DNA of 64,000 nucleotides from Staphylococcus warneri (GTDB lineage Bacteria > Bacillota > Bacilli > Staphylococcales > Staphylococcaceae), in the NCBI RefSeq assembly GCF_900636385.1, contig NZ_LR134269.1:310001-374000 (forward strand), given 5' to 3'. How positions within the stretch are numbered: position 1 is the stretch's first letter; each line of letters starts with the position of its first letter. Under the pieces are notes generated by a model. That model made no database searches, was not told where the DNA came from, and was given only the letters and a program-made list of their open reading frames with translations. A program made the translations under genes and the position numbers. Shown piece by piece: positions 36,712 to 46,403 of the stretch.

Positions 36712-37590
36712 GTGGATATTAAACATATGAAATATTTTGTTGAAGTTGTGAGGCAAGGCGGAATGACTAATGCATCGAAGTCTTTATTCATAGCTCAACC
36801 TACTATTAGTAAGGCAATTAAAGATATTGAAGGTGAGATGGCAGTACCGTTGTTTGATAGAGAGAAGAGGCAACTTGTATTAACAGATGCAGGCCAGATC
36901 TTCTTTAATAAATGTAAGGAAATCATTGCACTTTATGAAAACTTGCCATCTGAAATCAATAGTTTATATGGATTGGAAACAGGTCATATGGATATAGGGC
37001 TTTCAGCAGTCATGAACATGCAGACTTTAATTGATATGATTGGTGATTTTCATCAACATTTTCCCAATGTAACATTTAACTTTGTGGAGAACGGTGGAAA
37101 ATACATTGAACAGCAACTATTAAATGATGAATTGGATTTTGGTATTACAACATTACCTGTTGATCAACAACGATTTGAAGCCATTGCTTTAAATAAAGAA
37201 TCGTTATGTGTAGTTATCCATCATGAACATCCTTTAGCACAACACCAATCTGTGAAAATGAAAGAATTAATTCAAGAGGACTTCATATTATTTAACGATG
37301 ATTTCTATTTAAATGATAAAATTATGGAAATAGCTAAAAATGCAGGTTTTATACCCAATATGGTCTCTCAAATTTCGCAATGGAACGTCATTGAAAATTT
37401 AATCAGTAATCAACTTGGCATCGCTATATTACCTTATTCTATTACGCAACTCATGAATGAAAATGTACGTGTGCTTAATATTGAAGATGCGCATGTAGAC
37501 TGGGAGTTAGGTATTGTTTGGAAGAAAGGGAAACGATTAAGTTATGCAGCGAATAAGTGGATTGATTATTTAAGAGAACGCTTAGGGTAA
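36712..37590 (+). CDS. cidR: LysR-type regulator CidR
   Basis: 292 aa LTTR. HTH at residues 1-60: MKYFVEVVRQGGMTNASKSLFIAQPTISKAIKDIE, the LysR recognition pattern, followed by the co-inducer domain. In S. aureus CidR binds acetate or pyruvate-overflow signals and activates cidABC and alsSD; the gene lies immediately before cidA here too. GTG 36712 follows GGGTGAG (an earlier GTG overlaps that site). A terminator and 245 bp separate it from cidA. Confidence 0.92.
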   Translation: MDIKHMKYFVEVVRQGGMTNASKSLFIAQPTISKAIKDIEGEMAVPLFDREKRQLVLTDAGQIFFNKCKEIIALYENLPSEINSLYGLETGHMDIGLSAVMNMQTLIDMIGDFHQHFPNVTFNFVENGGKYIEQQLLNDELDFGITTLPVDQQRFEAIALNKESLCVVIHHEHPLAQHQSVKMKELIQEDFILFNDDFYLNDKIMEIAKNAGFIPNMVSQISQWNVIENLISNQLGIAILPYSITQLMNENVRVLNIEDAHVDWELGIVWKKGKRLSYAANKWIDYLRERLG

Positions 37591-37652
37591 GAGCGTAATA
37601 AAGTTCCAATGATATCAATTTTATGAAAGTTGAAATACAAAGATAGCGTAGA

Positions 37653-37681
37653 GTTCTCCCGTTAATGCGGGGGGACTTTTT
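37653..37681 (+). terminator. Terminator after cidR
   Basis: GTTCTCCCG pairs with CGGGGGGAC (two G-U pairs), followed by TTTTTAC. AAAGATAGCG occurs before it (near 37640) and again near 37690. Confidence 0.6.
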
Positions 37682-37788
37682 ACATTACTATAAAGATAGC
37701 GCTTCCATAGATTTAAGGAATGTTTAATATTCGAAAAATGTATTTTAATAATAGAAAGATGGAGACTATAATTACAAGTATCACTAAA

Positions 37789-37806
37789 AAATTGTTGTAA
37801 CAATTT
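37789..37806. promoter_or_regulatory. Palindrome just upstream of cidA
   Basis: AAATTGTT-GT-AACAATTT, perfect 8-bp arms, 30 bp before the cidA start. It could be a regulator site or a small 5' hairpin. LysR regulators usually bind T-N11-A further upstream, so the assignment to CidR is weak. Confidence 0.4.
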
Positions 37807-37835
37807 GGACAAATTTTTTAGAAGGGATAGATCGC

Positions 37836-38228
37836 ATGCATAAGGTGAGAGATTTACTACAACTTTTTGTACAAATCATTCTTATATTACTTATTTCATA
37901 CATCGGTACCGAAGTGCAGCGCTTATTACACATTCCTTTAGCAGGTAGTATTGTTGGCCTACTCATGTTTTATCTATTGTTACAGTTTAAAATCATTCCT
38001 GTATCATGGGTAGACGAAGGTGCAAACTTCCTATTAAAAACAATGGTGTTTTTCTTTATCCCGTCTGTAGTTGGCGTGATGAATGTAGCATCAGATATTA
38101 CACTAAACTACATATTGTTCTTCTTAATTATTATTTTAGGAACATGTTTAGTGGCATTATCTTCAGGCTATATTGCTGAAACGCTAGTGAAAAGAGATGA
38201 TGTTGGAAAAGGAACGGATGAGTTATGA
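37836..38228 (+). CDS. cidA: CidA holin-like protein
   Basis: 130 aa with four TM helices (about 8-27, 32-52, 60-85, 88-112), the CidA/LrgA pattern: [39 protein letters not shown]. CidA oligomerises like a holin and is tied to autolysis and overflow-metabolism death. ATG follows AGAAGGGAT. Its stop shares ATGA with the start of cidB, so translation is coupled. Confidence 0.93.
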   Translation: MHKVRDLLQLFVQIILILLISYIGTEVQRLLHIPLAGSIVGLLMFYLLLQFKIIPVSWVDEGANFLLKTMVFFFIPSVVGVMNVASDITLNYILFFLIIILGTCLVALSSGYIAETLVKRDDVGKGTDEL

Positions 38229-38914
38229 CGAATATATTACAAGCTACTATCATGATTCTGCTGACGATTGTGGTATATATCATAGCTAGAAGACTACAAG
38301 ATCGATACAACAATCCTTTTCTGAACCCTGCATTAATTTCATCGATACTCATTATAGCGATTCTGCTTATGTTTGGCGTTAGTTATAAAGGTTACATGAA
38401 AGGTGGGGAATGGATAAACCATATTTTAAACGCAACAGTCGTTTGTTTGGCTTATCCCCTCTATCAAAATAGACAGAAGATAAAGAAATATCTATTTGTG
38501 ATTTTCACGAGCGTGTTAACTGGTGTAGTACTTAATTTTATGTTAGTATACGTAACGTTGAAAATCTTTGGCTATTCCAAAGAAACCATTGTAACAATGC
38601 TACCAAGGTCTATTACGGCAGCCGTAGGGATAGAAGTATCCAATGAACTTGGTGGTACAGATACGATTACAGTGCTCTTTATAATAGCTACAGGGTTAAT
38701 AGGCAGCATTCTAGGTTCAATGCTATTGCGTATGGGAGGCTTTCAGTCATCTATCGCGAGAGGCTTAACATATGGTAACGCTTCTCATGCTTTCGGTACG
38801 GCAAAAGCACTAGAATTAGATATAGAATCAGGCGCATTTAGTTCTATTGGTATGATATTAACTGCAGTAATCAGTTCGATTTTAATACCAATTCTTATTT
38901 TATTGTTCTATTAA
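38225..38914 (+). CDS. cidB: CidB (LrgB-family) membrane protein
   Basis: 229 aa with about seven TM helices, LrgB family. Motifs [45 protein letters not shown] and [16 protein letters not shown] are typical; the family probably moves pyruvate or other metabolites and works with CidA. Translation overlaps cidA by 4 nt. Followed by cidC 44 nt later. Confidence 0.93.
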   Translation: MTNILQATIMILLTIVVYIIARRLQDRYNNPFLNPALISSILIIAILLMFGVSYKGYMKGGEWINHILNATVVCLAYPLYQNRQKIKKYLFVIFTSVLTGVVLNFMLVYVTLKIFGYSKETIVTMLPRSITAAVGIEVSNELGGTDTITVLFIIATGLIGSILGSMLLRMGGFQSSIARGLTYGNASHAFGTAKALELDIESGAFSSIGMILTAVISSILIPILILLFY

Positions 38915-38958
38915 AGGGAAGAAACTCATATAAATAGAAAGGGAGGCTATTTGAAAAA

Positions 38959-40698
38959 ATGGCAAAAATCAAAGCAAATGAAGCATTAGTTAAAGCATTA
39001 CAAGCATGGGACATCGATCACTTATACGGAATCCCAGGAGATTCAATCGACGCAGTAGTAGACTCTTTACGTACAGTTAGAGATCAATTCAAATTCTATC
39101 ACGTACGTCACGAAGAAGTAGCAAGTTTAGCTGCTGGTAGTTATACAAAAATCACAGGTAAAATTGGGGTAGCATTAAGTATTGGTGGTCCTGGTTTAGT
39201 TCACTTATTAAATGGTATGTATGACGCTAAAATGGATAGCGTTCCTCAATTGATTATTTCTGGTCAAACAAACGATAGTCTTTTAGGTACAGGTGCGTTC
39301 CAAGAAACTAACTTATCTAAGTTATGTGAAGATGTAGCGGTTTACAATCACCAAATTCAAAAAGGCGACAATGTATTTGAGGTTGTTAACGAAGCAATCC
39401 GTACTGCTTATGAGAAAAAAGGTGTAGCTGTTGTTATTTGCCCTAACGATCTTTTAACTCAAAACATTAAAGATACAACTGATAAACCAGTTAACACAAC
39501 TAAACCAAAAGCAATTGCACCTAAATTCAAAAACATCAAAAAAGCTGCTAAATTAATCAATAAAAGTAAAAAACCAGTTGTACTTTTCGGTGTTGGTGCA
39601 CAACATGCGAAAGATGAATTACGTGAATTTGTAGAAATGGCTAAAATCCCAGTTATTCACACATTACCAGCAAAAGCAATTATTGCTGATGATCACCCAT
39701 ATAACTTAGGTAACCTAGGTCAAATTGGTACTAAAGCATCTTATCAAACAATTCAAGATGCAGATTTATTAATCATGATTGGTACTAACTTCCCATTCGT
39801 TAAATATTTACCTAAGAAAAATATTAAAGCGATCCAAATCGATACTAAAGAAGAAAACATCAGTCACCGTTTCGACATCAATGTTGGTATCTTAGGCGAC
39901 AGTAAAATTGCGTTACAACAATTAACTGAAAATATTAAACATGTTGCTAAACGTCCATTCTTAGACAAAGCATTAGATCGTAAAGCTGTTTGGGATAAAT
40001 GGATGGAACAAGACTTAAACAACAATAACTCACCATTACGTCCAGAACGTTTAATGAAAGCAATCAATGATAACTTAAAAGAAGATGCAATTGTATCTGC
40101 AGATGTTGGTACATCAACTGTATGGTCAACACGTTACCTAAACTTAGGTGTTAATAATAAATTCATCATCTCAAGTTGGTTAGGTACAATGGGTTGTGCA
40201 CTTCCAGGTGCTATGGCATCTAAAATTGCATACCCAAATCGTCAAGCTGTAGCTATTGCTGGTGACGGTGCATTCCAAATGGTTATGCAAGACTTTGCAA
40301 CAGCAGTTCAATACGATTTACCATTAACAATTTTCGTATTAAACAATAAACAATTAGCGTTCATTAAATATGAACAACAAGCTGCTGGTGAATTAGAATA
40401 TGCCATTGATTTCTCTGATATGGATCACGCTAAATTCGCTGAAGCTGCAGGCGGTAAAGGTTATACAGTTAGAGACGTTAGTCGTTTAGATGATATTGTA
40501 GAAGAAGCTATGTCACAAGACGTACCAACTATCGTTGACGTACATGTAGACCCTAACGCTGCACCATTACCAGGTAAAATTGTTAATGCAGAAGCACTTG
40601 GTTATGGTAAATGGGCATACAGATCTATCACTGAAGATAAACACTTAGACTTAGATCAAATCCCACCAATCTCAGTAGCAACTAAACGTTTCTTATAA
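38959..40698 (+). CDS. cidC: Pyruvate oxidase (quinone-linked), CidC
   Basis: 579 aa TPP enzyme. It decarboxylates pyruvate to acetate and CO2 and passes electrons through FAD to quinone, which acidifies the medium during overflow. TPP motif: GDGAFQMVMQDFATAVQYDLPLTIFVLNN; N-terminal catalytic Glu in RHEEVASLAAG; central FAD domain with VGAQHAKDE. ATG follows AAGGGAGGC. High-expression codon use. Belongs to the CidR regulon; the terminator at 40721 ends the unit. Confidence 0.93.
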   Translation: MAKIKANEALVKALQAWDIDHLYGIPGDSIDAVVDSLRTVRDQFKFYHVRHEEVASLAAGSYTKITGKIGVALSIGGPGLVHLLNGMYDAKMDSVPQLIISGQTNDSLLGTGAFQETNLSKLCEDVAVYNHQIQKGDNVFEVVNEAIRTAYEKKGVAVVICPNDLLTQNIKDTTDKPVNTTKPKAIAPKFKNIKKAAKLINKSKKPVVLFGVGAQHAKDELREFVEMAKIPVIHTLPAKAIIADDHPYNLGNLGQIGTKASYQTIQDADLLIMIGTNFPFVKYLPKKNIKAIQIDTKEENISHRFDINVGILGDSKIALQQLTENIKHVAKRPFLDKALDRKAVWDKWMEQDLNNNNSPLRPERLMKAINDNLKEDAIVSADVGTSTVWSTRYLNLGVNNKFIISSWLGTMGCALPGAMASKIAYPNRQAVAIAGDGAFQMVMQDFATAVQYDLPLTIFVLNNKQLAFIKYEQQAAGELEYAIDFSDMDHAKFAEAAGGKGYTVRDVSRLDDIVEEAMSQDVPTIVDVHVDPNAAPLPGKIVNAEALGYGKWAYRSITEDKHLDLDQIPPISVATKRFL

Positions 40699-40720
40699 TA
40701 TAAATAGAAGCAAAGTTCAT

Positions 40721-40757
40721 AAACTCAGCCAAAATAACTTGGCTGAGTTTTTTTGGA
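40721..40757 (+). terminator. Terminator after cidC
   Basis: AAACTCAGCC pairs with GGCTGAGTTT, followed by TTTTTGG. Confidence 0.9.
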
Positions 40758-40765
40758 ATTCCTAT

Positions 40766-40779
40766 TGTAAACGCTTAAA
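40766..40779 (+). promoter_or_regulatory. cre site upstream of glcB
   Basis: TGTAAACGCTTAAA matches TGWAARCGYTWNCW at 13 of 14 positions. It lies in the promoter region before the glcB leader, compatible with CcpA control. Confidence 0.55.
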
Positions 40780-40817
40780 CAAATGTGTATACTATATTTA
40801 AATTTAATAAAACATTT

Positions 40818-40893
40818 GCGTGTTACTGGTTAAGCAGGCATGAGCAAACAGGTGATCATTTAATATGGTCTTGTTTGTTCATGCCATTTTTTA
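40818..40893 (+). promoter_or_regulatory. GlcT-type RNA antiterminator and terminator in the glcB leader
   Basis: GTGTTACTGGTTAAGCAGGC (40820-40839) followed by ATGAGC has the form of a GlcT ribonucleic antiterminator (compare GTGTTACTGATTCGATCAGG in B. subtilis ptsG). It overlaps a stem-loop with arms GGCATGAGCAAACAGG and CTTGTTTGTTCATGCC (about 40838-40885), then ATTTTTT. Glucose-activated GlcT would bind the RAT and prevent termination. The glcT gene is not here. Confidence 0.8.
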
Positions 40894-40934
40894 TGTGCAT
40901 GCGAGTGATTACAATATGAGAGGAATGTTTTTAC

Positions 40935-43001
40935 ATGTTTAAAAAGCTCTTTGGGCAATTGCAACGTATAGGTAAAGCATTAATGCTACCTGTCGCAATT
41001 TTACCGGCAGCTGGGATTTTACTTGCATTTGGGAATGCAATGCATAATGAACAGTTAGTCAAAATTGCACCATGGTTAACAAACCATGTATTTGTCATGA
41101 TTTCTTCTATCATGGAAGCAGCAGGGCAAGTTATCTTTGATAATTTACCATTATTATTTGCAGTCGGAACAGCACTTGGATTAGCTGGAGGAGATGGCGT
41201 AGCAGCGTTAGCAGCGCTAGTTGGATATTTAATTATGAACGCGACAATGGGTAAATATTTAAATATTACAATTGATGATATCTTCTCTTATGCAAAAGGC
41301 GCTAAAGAATTAAGTCAAGCAGCAAAACAACCTGAATATGCACTTGTGTTAGGTATTCCAACCTTACAAACGGGTGTGTTTGGCGGTATTATCATGGGGG
41401 CAGTAGCCGCATGGTGTTATAACAAGTATTATAATATTACATTGCCAGCATTTTTAGGATTCTTTGCAGGTAAACGTTTCGTACCAATCGCAACATCAGT
41501 AGCTGCAATTATTGTAGGTATTGTATTAAGTTGGATATGGCCACCTATTCAAACGGGATTAAATGACTTATCTAACTTCTTACTAACGAAGAACTTAGTA
41601 TTAACAACATTTATTTTTGGAGTTATAGAACGTTCATTAATTCCATTTGGTTTGCATCATATTTTCTATGCACCATTCTGGTTCGAGTTTGGCCATTATA
41701 CAAACCATGCTGGAGAACTTGTACGTGGTGACCAACGTATTTGGATGGCGCAATTAAAAGATGGCGTACCATTTACTGCAGGAACATTTACAACTGGTAA
41801 ATATCCATTCATGATGTTTGGTCTACCAGCTGCAGCATTTGCAATTTATAAAAATGCACGTCCAGAACGTAAAAAAATCGTTGGTGGTTTAATGCTATCA
41901 GCAGGTTTAACAGCATTCTTAACAGGGATTACAGAACCACTTGAGTTCTCATTCTTATTTGTAGCACCATTATTATATGCGATTCATGTCGTATTAGCAG
42001 GATCTTCATTCTTAATCATGCATTTATTAGACGTAAAAATCGGTATGACATTCTCAGGTGGATTTATCGACTATGTATTATTCGGTTTATTAAACTGGGA
42101 CAGAACGCATGCATTACTTGTGATTCCAGTTGGTATCGTGTACGCGGTCGTGTATTACTTCTTATTCGACTTTGCTATCCGTAAATTTAACTTAAAAACA
42201 CCGGGTAGAGAAGATAAAGAACAAGAGGTCAGAGATTCAAGTGTCGCTAAATTACCATTTGATGTGTTAGACGCAATGGGTGGTAAAGATAATATCAAAC
42301 ATTTAGACGCATGTATTACACGTTTAAGAGTTGAAGTAAATGATAAAGCTAAAGTAGATGTTCCAGGATTAAAAGCTTTAGGTGCTTCTGGTGTACTTGA
42401 AGTTGGTAATAACATGCAAGCGATTTTTGGTCCAAAATCAGACCAAATTAAACATGATATGGCGAAAATTATGAATGGTGAAATCACTAAACCAAGTGAA
42501 ACGACTGTGACAGAGGAAGACTCTGAAGAGCCAGTTCATGTAGAAGATATTAAAGAAACAGAAATTTACGCACCAGGTGTTGGTCAAATTGTTCCATTAT
42601 CTGACGTACCTGATAAAGTATTTTCAGAAAAAATGATGGGCGACGGTGTTGGATTTATTCCTGAAAAAGGAGAAATTGTAGCACCATTCGATGGTACTGT
42701 TAAAACAATCTTCCCAACAAAACATGCAATTGGTTTAGAATCAGATACAGGTATTGAATTATTGATTCATATCGGTATTGATACAGTTAAACTAGATGGA
42801 GAAGGTTTCGAAAGTTTAGTTAAAGCAGATGAGAAAGTAACACAAGGACAACCGTTAATGAAAGTGAACTTAGCATATCTTAAAGAACATGCACCAAGTG
42901 TTGTAACACCATTAGTAATTACTAATTTAGGTGATCAAACATTAACAGTTGAAAAGACAAGCAGTGTTGAACCAAGCCAACGCATTATGAAAGTTAAATA
43001 A
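40935..43001 (+). CDS. glcB: PTS glucose/glucoside transporter EIICBA
   Basis: 688 aa with all three domains. EIIC (about 1-430, ten TM helices) with [23 protein letters not shown] with the phosphorylated Cys in [16 protein letters not shown] with the phosphorylated His in [12 protein letters not shown], joined by linkers. It imports and phosphorylates glucose or aryl-glucosides from HPr-P. Its sequence and place after cidC match GlcB of S. aureus rather than PtsG (GlcA). ATG after GAGAGGAATG. Leader RAT and cre site give inducer and CcpA control. Confidence 0.9.
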   Translation: MFKKLFGQLQRIGKALMLPVAILPAAGILLAFGNAMHNEQLVKIAPWLTNHVFVMISSIMEAAGQVIFDNLPLLFAVGTALGLAGGDGVAALAALVGYLIMNATMGKYLNITIDDIFSYAKGAKELSQAAKQPEYALVLGIPTLQTGVFGGIIMGAVAAWCYNKYYNITLPAFLGFFAGKRFVPIATSVAAIIVGIVLSWIWPPIQTGLNDLSNFLLTKNLVLTTFIFGVIERSLIPFGLHHIFYAPFWFEFGHYTNHAGELVRGDQRIWMAQLKDGVPFTAGTFTTGKYPFMMFGLPAAAFAIYKNARPERKKIVGGLMLSAGLTAFLTGITEPLEFSFLFVAPLLYAIHVVLAGSSFLIMHLLDVKIGMTFSGGFIDYVLFGLLNWDRTHALLVIPVGIVYAVVYYFLFDFAIRKFNLKTPGREDKEQEVRDSSVAKLPFDVLDAMGGKDNIKHLDACITRLRVEVNDKAKVDVPGLKALGASGVLEVGNNMQAIFGPKSDQIKHDMAKIMNGEITKPSETTVTEEDSEEPVHVEDIKETEIYAPGVGQIVPLSDVPDKVFSEKMMGDGVGFIPEKGEIVAPFDGTVKTIFPTKHAIGLESDTGIELLIHIGIDTVKLDGEGFESLVKADEKVTQGQPLMKVNLAYLKEHAPSVVTPLVITNLGDQTLTVEKTSSVEPSQRIMKVK

Positions 43002-43006
43002 ATATA

Positions 43007-43043
43007 AGTGCACATTTTAAATTTCTAAAATGTGCACTTTTTA
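43007..43043 (+). terminator. Terminator after glcB
   Basis: AAGTGCACATTTTA pairs with TAAAATGTGCACTT, followed by TTTAA. Confidence 0.9.
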
Positions 43044-43127
43044 ATAGGGTTGACATGTGTAATAATGACTAGCAGTATAAAATTGTATATTACATTAATA
43101 CGTTTAAAACTGTTGGAGGTCTAAAGT

Positions 43128-43886
43128 ATGATAGATTCCAAAATGAAAAAGAAAGATGATGTAAGACATAATGGGAATAAAATTATTAATATTCTTATTA
43201 TCATTGTTTTGACAATCATGATACAAATTCCTGCAGCTATGTCTATTATTGCACTGCCATTTTCATTGAAAATCAACGATTGGTATACTATCGCATTAAG
43301 TATGCTTATTCTTGGTTTAGCATTATTTATTGTTTGGGCTATAAGGTCGTATTACTTATATCGTACATATGAAAACCAATGTCATAAAATGAGTATGAAA
43401 GATGTTTTTAAAAATATTGGATTCTTTTTTCTAGCTATTATCTGTAGCATCACTAGTAATGCTTTAATGTTCATTTTTATAGGTGATTCAGACACCAAAA
43501 ATGAAAAAGTGATTGATGAAAGTCTCGATTCACTTATGGATAAAAGTCATTTACCTCATCTTTCTATTGTACTAGTAACAATAATATGTCTATGTTTCAT
43601 AGGTCCTTATCTTGAAGAACTCGTTTTTAGAGGGATTTTTAAAGAAACATTATTTATGAAAAGCCGATTTTGGTTACCTTTAATTATCTCGTCTGTAACG
43701 TTTAGCTCGCTACATTTATCAACAAATATATTCTCATTTGGTTTATATTTTTTAATGGGATGTGTTCTATATGTTGCTTATGATAGAAGACGAAATATTA
43801 AAGATAGTATGATGGTACATATGTTAAACAATTCTATTACGACAATTCCTTTGTTTTTAGCATACTTATATATTTACTTTAAATAA
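43128..43886 (+). CDS. CPBP-family intramembrane metalloprotease
   Basis: 252 aa with six to eight hydrophobic segments and a basic N-terminus. CPBP/Abi motifs: EELVFRGIF (EExxxR, about residue 168), FSSLHL (FxxxH, about 190) and VHMLNNS (HxxxN). These residues bind the metal in Rce1-like proteases. Relatives in staphylococci act in bacteriocin immunity, protein processing or membrane stress; this one's target is unknown. ATG follows GGAGGT. Single gene. Confidence 0.85.
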   Translation: MIDSKMKKKDDVRHNGNKIINILIIIVLTIMIQIPAAMSIIALPFSLKINDWYTIALSMLILGLALFIVWAIRSYYLYRTYENQCHKMSMKDVFKNIGFFFLAIICSITSNALMFIFIGDSDTKNEKVIDESLDSLMDKSHLPHLSIVLVTIICLCFIGPYLEELVFRGIFKETLFMKSRFWLPLIISSVTFSSLHLSTNIFSFGLYFLMGCVLYVAYDRRRNIKDSMMVHMLNNSITTIPLFLAYLYIYFK

Positions 43887-43936
43887 TAGCAAATCATCTC
43901 TTCTAATAGATTAAAAAGTATTTTACTTTAATTTAA

Positions 43937-43985
43937 AAGGGTCATATTATCGATTAAATGTGTAATCAATAATATGACCCTTTAT
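43937..43985. terminator. Bidirectional terminator
   Basis: AAAGGGTCATATTA pairs with TAATATGACCCTTT, with A and T flanks. Confidence 0.85.
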
Positions 43986-44013
43986 TTTTCAATATCTAAG
44001 ATAAAAAGAATAA

Positions 44014-45069
44014 TTAAGCTTCTGTGATATCATTTTCGATTAATAATTTAATCGCTTTATGATCTGTAGCATTTCTAAATAAATCATATGCATTTTCAAT
44101 ATCGCTTAATTTACTATAATGTGTCACTAATTGTTCTGGTTGGATGATTTTACTTTTAAGTGCTTCTAAAAGTTCTTCTGTAGTATTACCAGAAACTAAT
44201 CCAGTTGAAACGTTGATGTTTTTAATCCATAATTTGTCGATATCAAATTGAACAGGTAAACCATGAACACCTACATTAGCGATTGTACCGTCAACGCCAA
44301 TGAGTTTTTGACATAAATCAAATGTTTGTGGAATACCAACAGCTTCGATTGCTACATCAACACCACGATGATTAAGTTTGTATACTTCTTGAATCGCTTG
44401 TTCAACGTTACTTGAATTAATCGTATGTGTAGCACCTAATGATTTAGCAGTTTCTAAACGGTTGTCATCTAAATCAATCATAATAATTTTAGAAGGTGAA
44501 TAGAATTGAGCAGTTAATAATGTCGCTAATCCGACTGGTCCAGCACCCACAATGGCCACTGTACTACCAGGTTTTACTTTTCCTTTTAACACACCAATTT
44601 CGTATCCAGTAGGTAAAATATCTGAAAGCATTACAAGTGCTTCATCAGGTAATGATTGAGGCGCGTGATATAAAGAGTTATCAGCAAATGGTACTTTGAC
44701 ATATTCAGCTTGTGTACCATCAATTAAGTGGCCTAAAATCCATCCACCATCGTTCTCACAATGCGCATAAATGCCTTTTTTACAATAGTAGCATTTACCA
44801 CAAGAAGAAACGGCAGAAACAATAACCTTATCGCCAACTTTAAAATTGTTCACATTAGATCCTACTGATTCTACAATACCAATACCTTCATGACCAAGTG
44901 TAGTATTTTCAGGTACTTCAGGTGTATCTCCTTTAATAATGTGTAAGTCAGTACCGCAAATTGTCGTTTTAACCATACGAATAATGGCGTCAGTACTTTC
45001 TGTAATAACAGGTTTTTCCTTATCGATTAATTGTGCCACACCAGGCTTTGCATAGTTATAGGCTTTCAT
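44014..45069 (-). CDS. Zinc-dependent alcohol dehydrogenase
   Basis: 351 aa MDR-type alcohol dehydrogenase. Catalytic Zn Cys in TICGTDLHI and His/Glu in LGHEGIGIVESVG; structural Zn lobe CGKCYYCKKGIYAHC; NAD loop GAGPVGLATLL; Asp in MIDLDDNRLE fixes NAD. It interconverts an alcohol and an aldehyde or ketone in fermentation, probably reducing acetaldehyde or a ketone to regenerate NAD. ATG 45069 follows GGAGGG; the 47 upstream in-frame codons belong to the promoter region. A perfect Rex box overlaps the transcription start. Confidence 0.9.
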   Translation of the reverse strand: MKAYNYAKPGVAQLIDKEKPVITESTDAIIRMVKTTICGTDLHIIKGDTPEVPENTTLGHEGIGIVESVGSNVNNFKVGDKVIVSAVSSCGKCYYCKKGIYAHCENDGGWILGHLIDGTQAEYVKVPFADNSLYHAPQSLPDEALVMLSDILPTGYEIGVLKGKVKPGSTVAIVGAGPVGLATLLTAQFYSPSKIIMIDLDDNRLETAKSLGATHTINSSNVEQAIQEVYKLNHRGVDVAIEAVGIPQTFDLCQKLIGVDGTIANVGVHGLPVQFDIDKLWIKNINVSTGLVSGNTTEELLEALKSKIIQPEQLVTHYSKLSDIENAYDLFRNATDHKAIKLLIENDITEA

Positions 45070-45088
45070 ATAAATCCCTCCAATGATA

Positions 45089-45114
45089 TTGTGAATTATT
45101 TCACAAATATTATA
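45089..45114 (-). promoter_or_regulatory. Rex box and -10 box of the alcohol dehydrogenase gene
   Basis: TTGTGAATTATTTCACAA (45089-45106) is a perfect match to TTGTGAANNNNTTCACAA. The minus-strand -10 TATAAT lies directly upstream at 45109-45114, so Rex would sit on the start site. High NADH releases Rex. Confidence 0.88.
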
Positions 45115-45285
45115 CCACAAAATAAAGAATAATAATTTAATATCAAAAAATATAGAAGGAAAATTATAAAACCCTTTACCTATAAATGTACAATTATTTA
45201 TAAACTTCAAAGTTTTTAAACAATGAAAATATTGATTAAATAGCGTAAAATAGAATTGAACATAGATATAAAGGAGTTATGAGTA

Positions 45286-45693
45286 ATGGATACAAATGAA
45301 GGGAAATTAGTGGTAGATACTGAAATAGAAGTCAATGGCTACGATATTGATGCAATGGGGATTGTGAGCAATATCGTTTTTATTAAATGGTTTGAAGACT
45401 TACGTACGATTTTTATCAATCAATATATGAATTATTCTGAAATGATGACACAAGGCATCTCGCCTATATTAATGAAAACAGAAGTAGATTATAAAGTACC
45501 TGTGACGATACATGATCGTCCAAGAGCGCGTTGTTGGATGATCAAAGCGAGTAAAATGAAATGGATTTTTAAATTTGAAATCGCAACTAACGAAAAAGTT
45601 CACTGTATTGGCTATCAAACGGGTGGCTTTTATGATTTAGAAAAACAAAAGATAACAAAATTGCCACAAGTTTTCCAAGATATCTTAAAATAG
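45286..45693 (+). CDS. Hotdog-fold acyl-CoA thioesterase
   Basis: 135 aa. Hotdog fold: DTEIEVNGYDIDAMGIVSNIVFIKWFEDLRT carries the Asp/Asn-type catalytic start ('yDtDamGivsn' in place of the usual DxxGHVNN), and the strand VDYKVPVTIHDR follows. Family members hydrolyse acyl-CoA thioesters; the chain length here is unknown. ATG follows AAAGGAG. Divergent from the alcohol dehydrogenase, with the thioredoxin-like gene 67 nt downstream. Confidence 0.75.
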   Translation: MDTNEGKLVVDTEIEVNGYDIDAMGIVSNIVFIKWFEDLRTIFINQYMNYSEMMTQGISPILMKTEVDYKVPVTIHDRPRARCWMIKASKMKWIFKFEIATNEKVHCIGYQTGGFYDLEKQKITKLPQVFQDILK

Positions 45694-45759
45694 AGTGGAA
45701 GTTGATTGACGAGAGTGAACTGCATACCTTATGATATATACCAATTTTAAGGTAAGAGG

Positions 45760-46101
45760 GTGTATGGTATAGTTGAATCAATTCGTGATGTAGCCCAATT
45801 TAAAACATTAATTAATACAAAACCTTTAGTAGTGATACATGTAATGAGAGAACATTGTAGTGTTTGTCATGCTGTTTTACCACAATTGAAGGATATATTA
45901 GACACGTCATATCCAAAAGTGACATTGGCAATTATAAACCAAAGTGAAGTACCCGAGATTGCAGGAGAGCTAACTATTTTTACAGTACCTGTTGATTTAA
46001 TATTTATGAATGGCAAAGAAATGCATAGACAAGGTAGATTTATTGATATGCAGTCATTCGAAAGACAATTAGCTACAATGTATGAACAAATAGATGATTA
46101 A
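45760..46101 (+). CDS. Thioredoxin-like protein with CSVC motif
   Basis: About 113 aa thioredoxin fold: KPLVVIHVMREHCSVCHAVLPQLKDIL, with CSVC at residue 35-38 in place of CGPC, and TVPVDLIFMNGKEMHRQG with the cis-Pro (TVPV). It would act as a thiol reductase or a chaperone-type redox sensor. The start is uncertain: GTG 45760 opens the frame after AAGGTAAG, and the better AGAGGGTG site has no standard start codon in frame at good distance. Confidence 0.7.
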   Translation: MYGIVESIRDVAQFKTLINTKPLVVIHVMREHCSVCHAVLPQLKDILDTSYPKVTLAIINQSEVPEIAGELTIFTVPVDLIFMNGKEMHRQGRFIDMQSFERQLATMYEQIDD

Positions 46102-46118
46102 ATAAGAAAATGATGAAG

Positions 46119-46158
46119 GTGCCTCAAATTGATGACTCAATTTGGGGCTCTTTTTTAT
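46119..46158 (+). terminator. Terminator after the thioredoxin-like gene
   Basis: GCCTCAAATTGA pairs with TCAATTTGGGGC (one wobble), followed by TCTTTTTT. The rest of the 301-bp gap to 46403 is AT-rich with no other clear element. Confidence 0.85.
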
Positions 46159-46403
46159 GGAAAACCAATATGAATTTAGCCCGAGTTGTTGGGGCATAGA
46201 TATGATAAATGTTATGATAAAAAACGTGTGAAAATTTTAGATAGTATTATGATATGGCGTTATTAATCATTATTTAACATGTTTAAAGCTAACATTTAAT
46301 AAAAGAAAAACAGTCGTGATTAAACAGTTTATGGCACCTATGTATACTTTTCAGCACCTATTAATATGCTTTTAAATATTTTTTGTGTAATAAGGAGGCT
46401 CAA

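Noticed and set aside
37621..37812. Minus-strand frame between cidR and cidA
   Set aside because: Overlaps the cidR terminator and the cidA promoter region and lacks a ribosome site.
44014..45210. Longer alcohol dehydrogenase with 47 extra N-terminal residues
   Set aside because: The extension runs through the Rex box and -10 box, and the ATG at 45069 has GGAGGG upstream.
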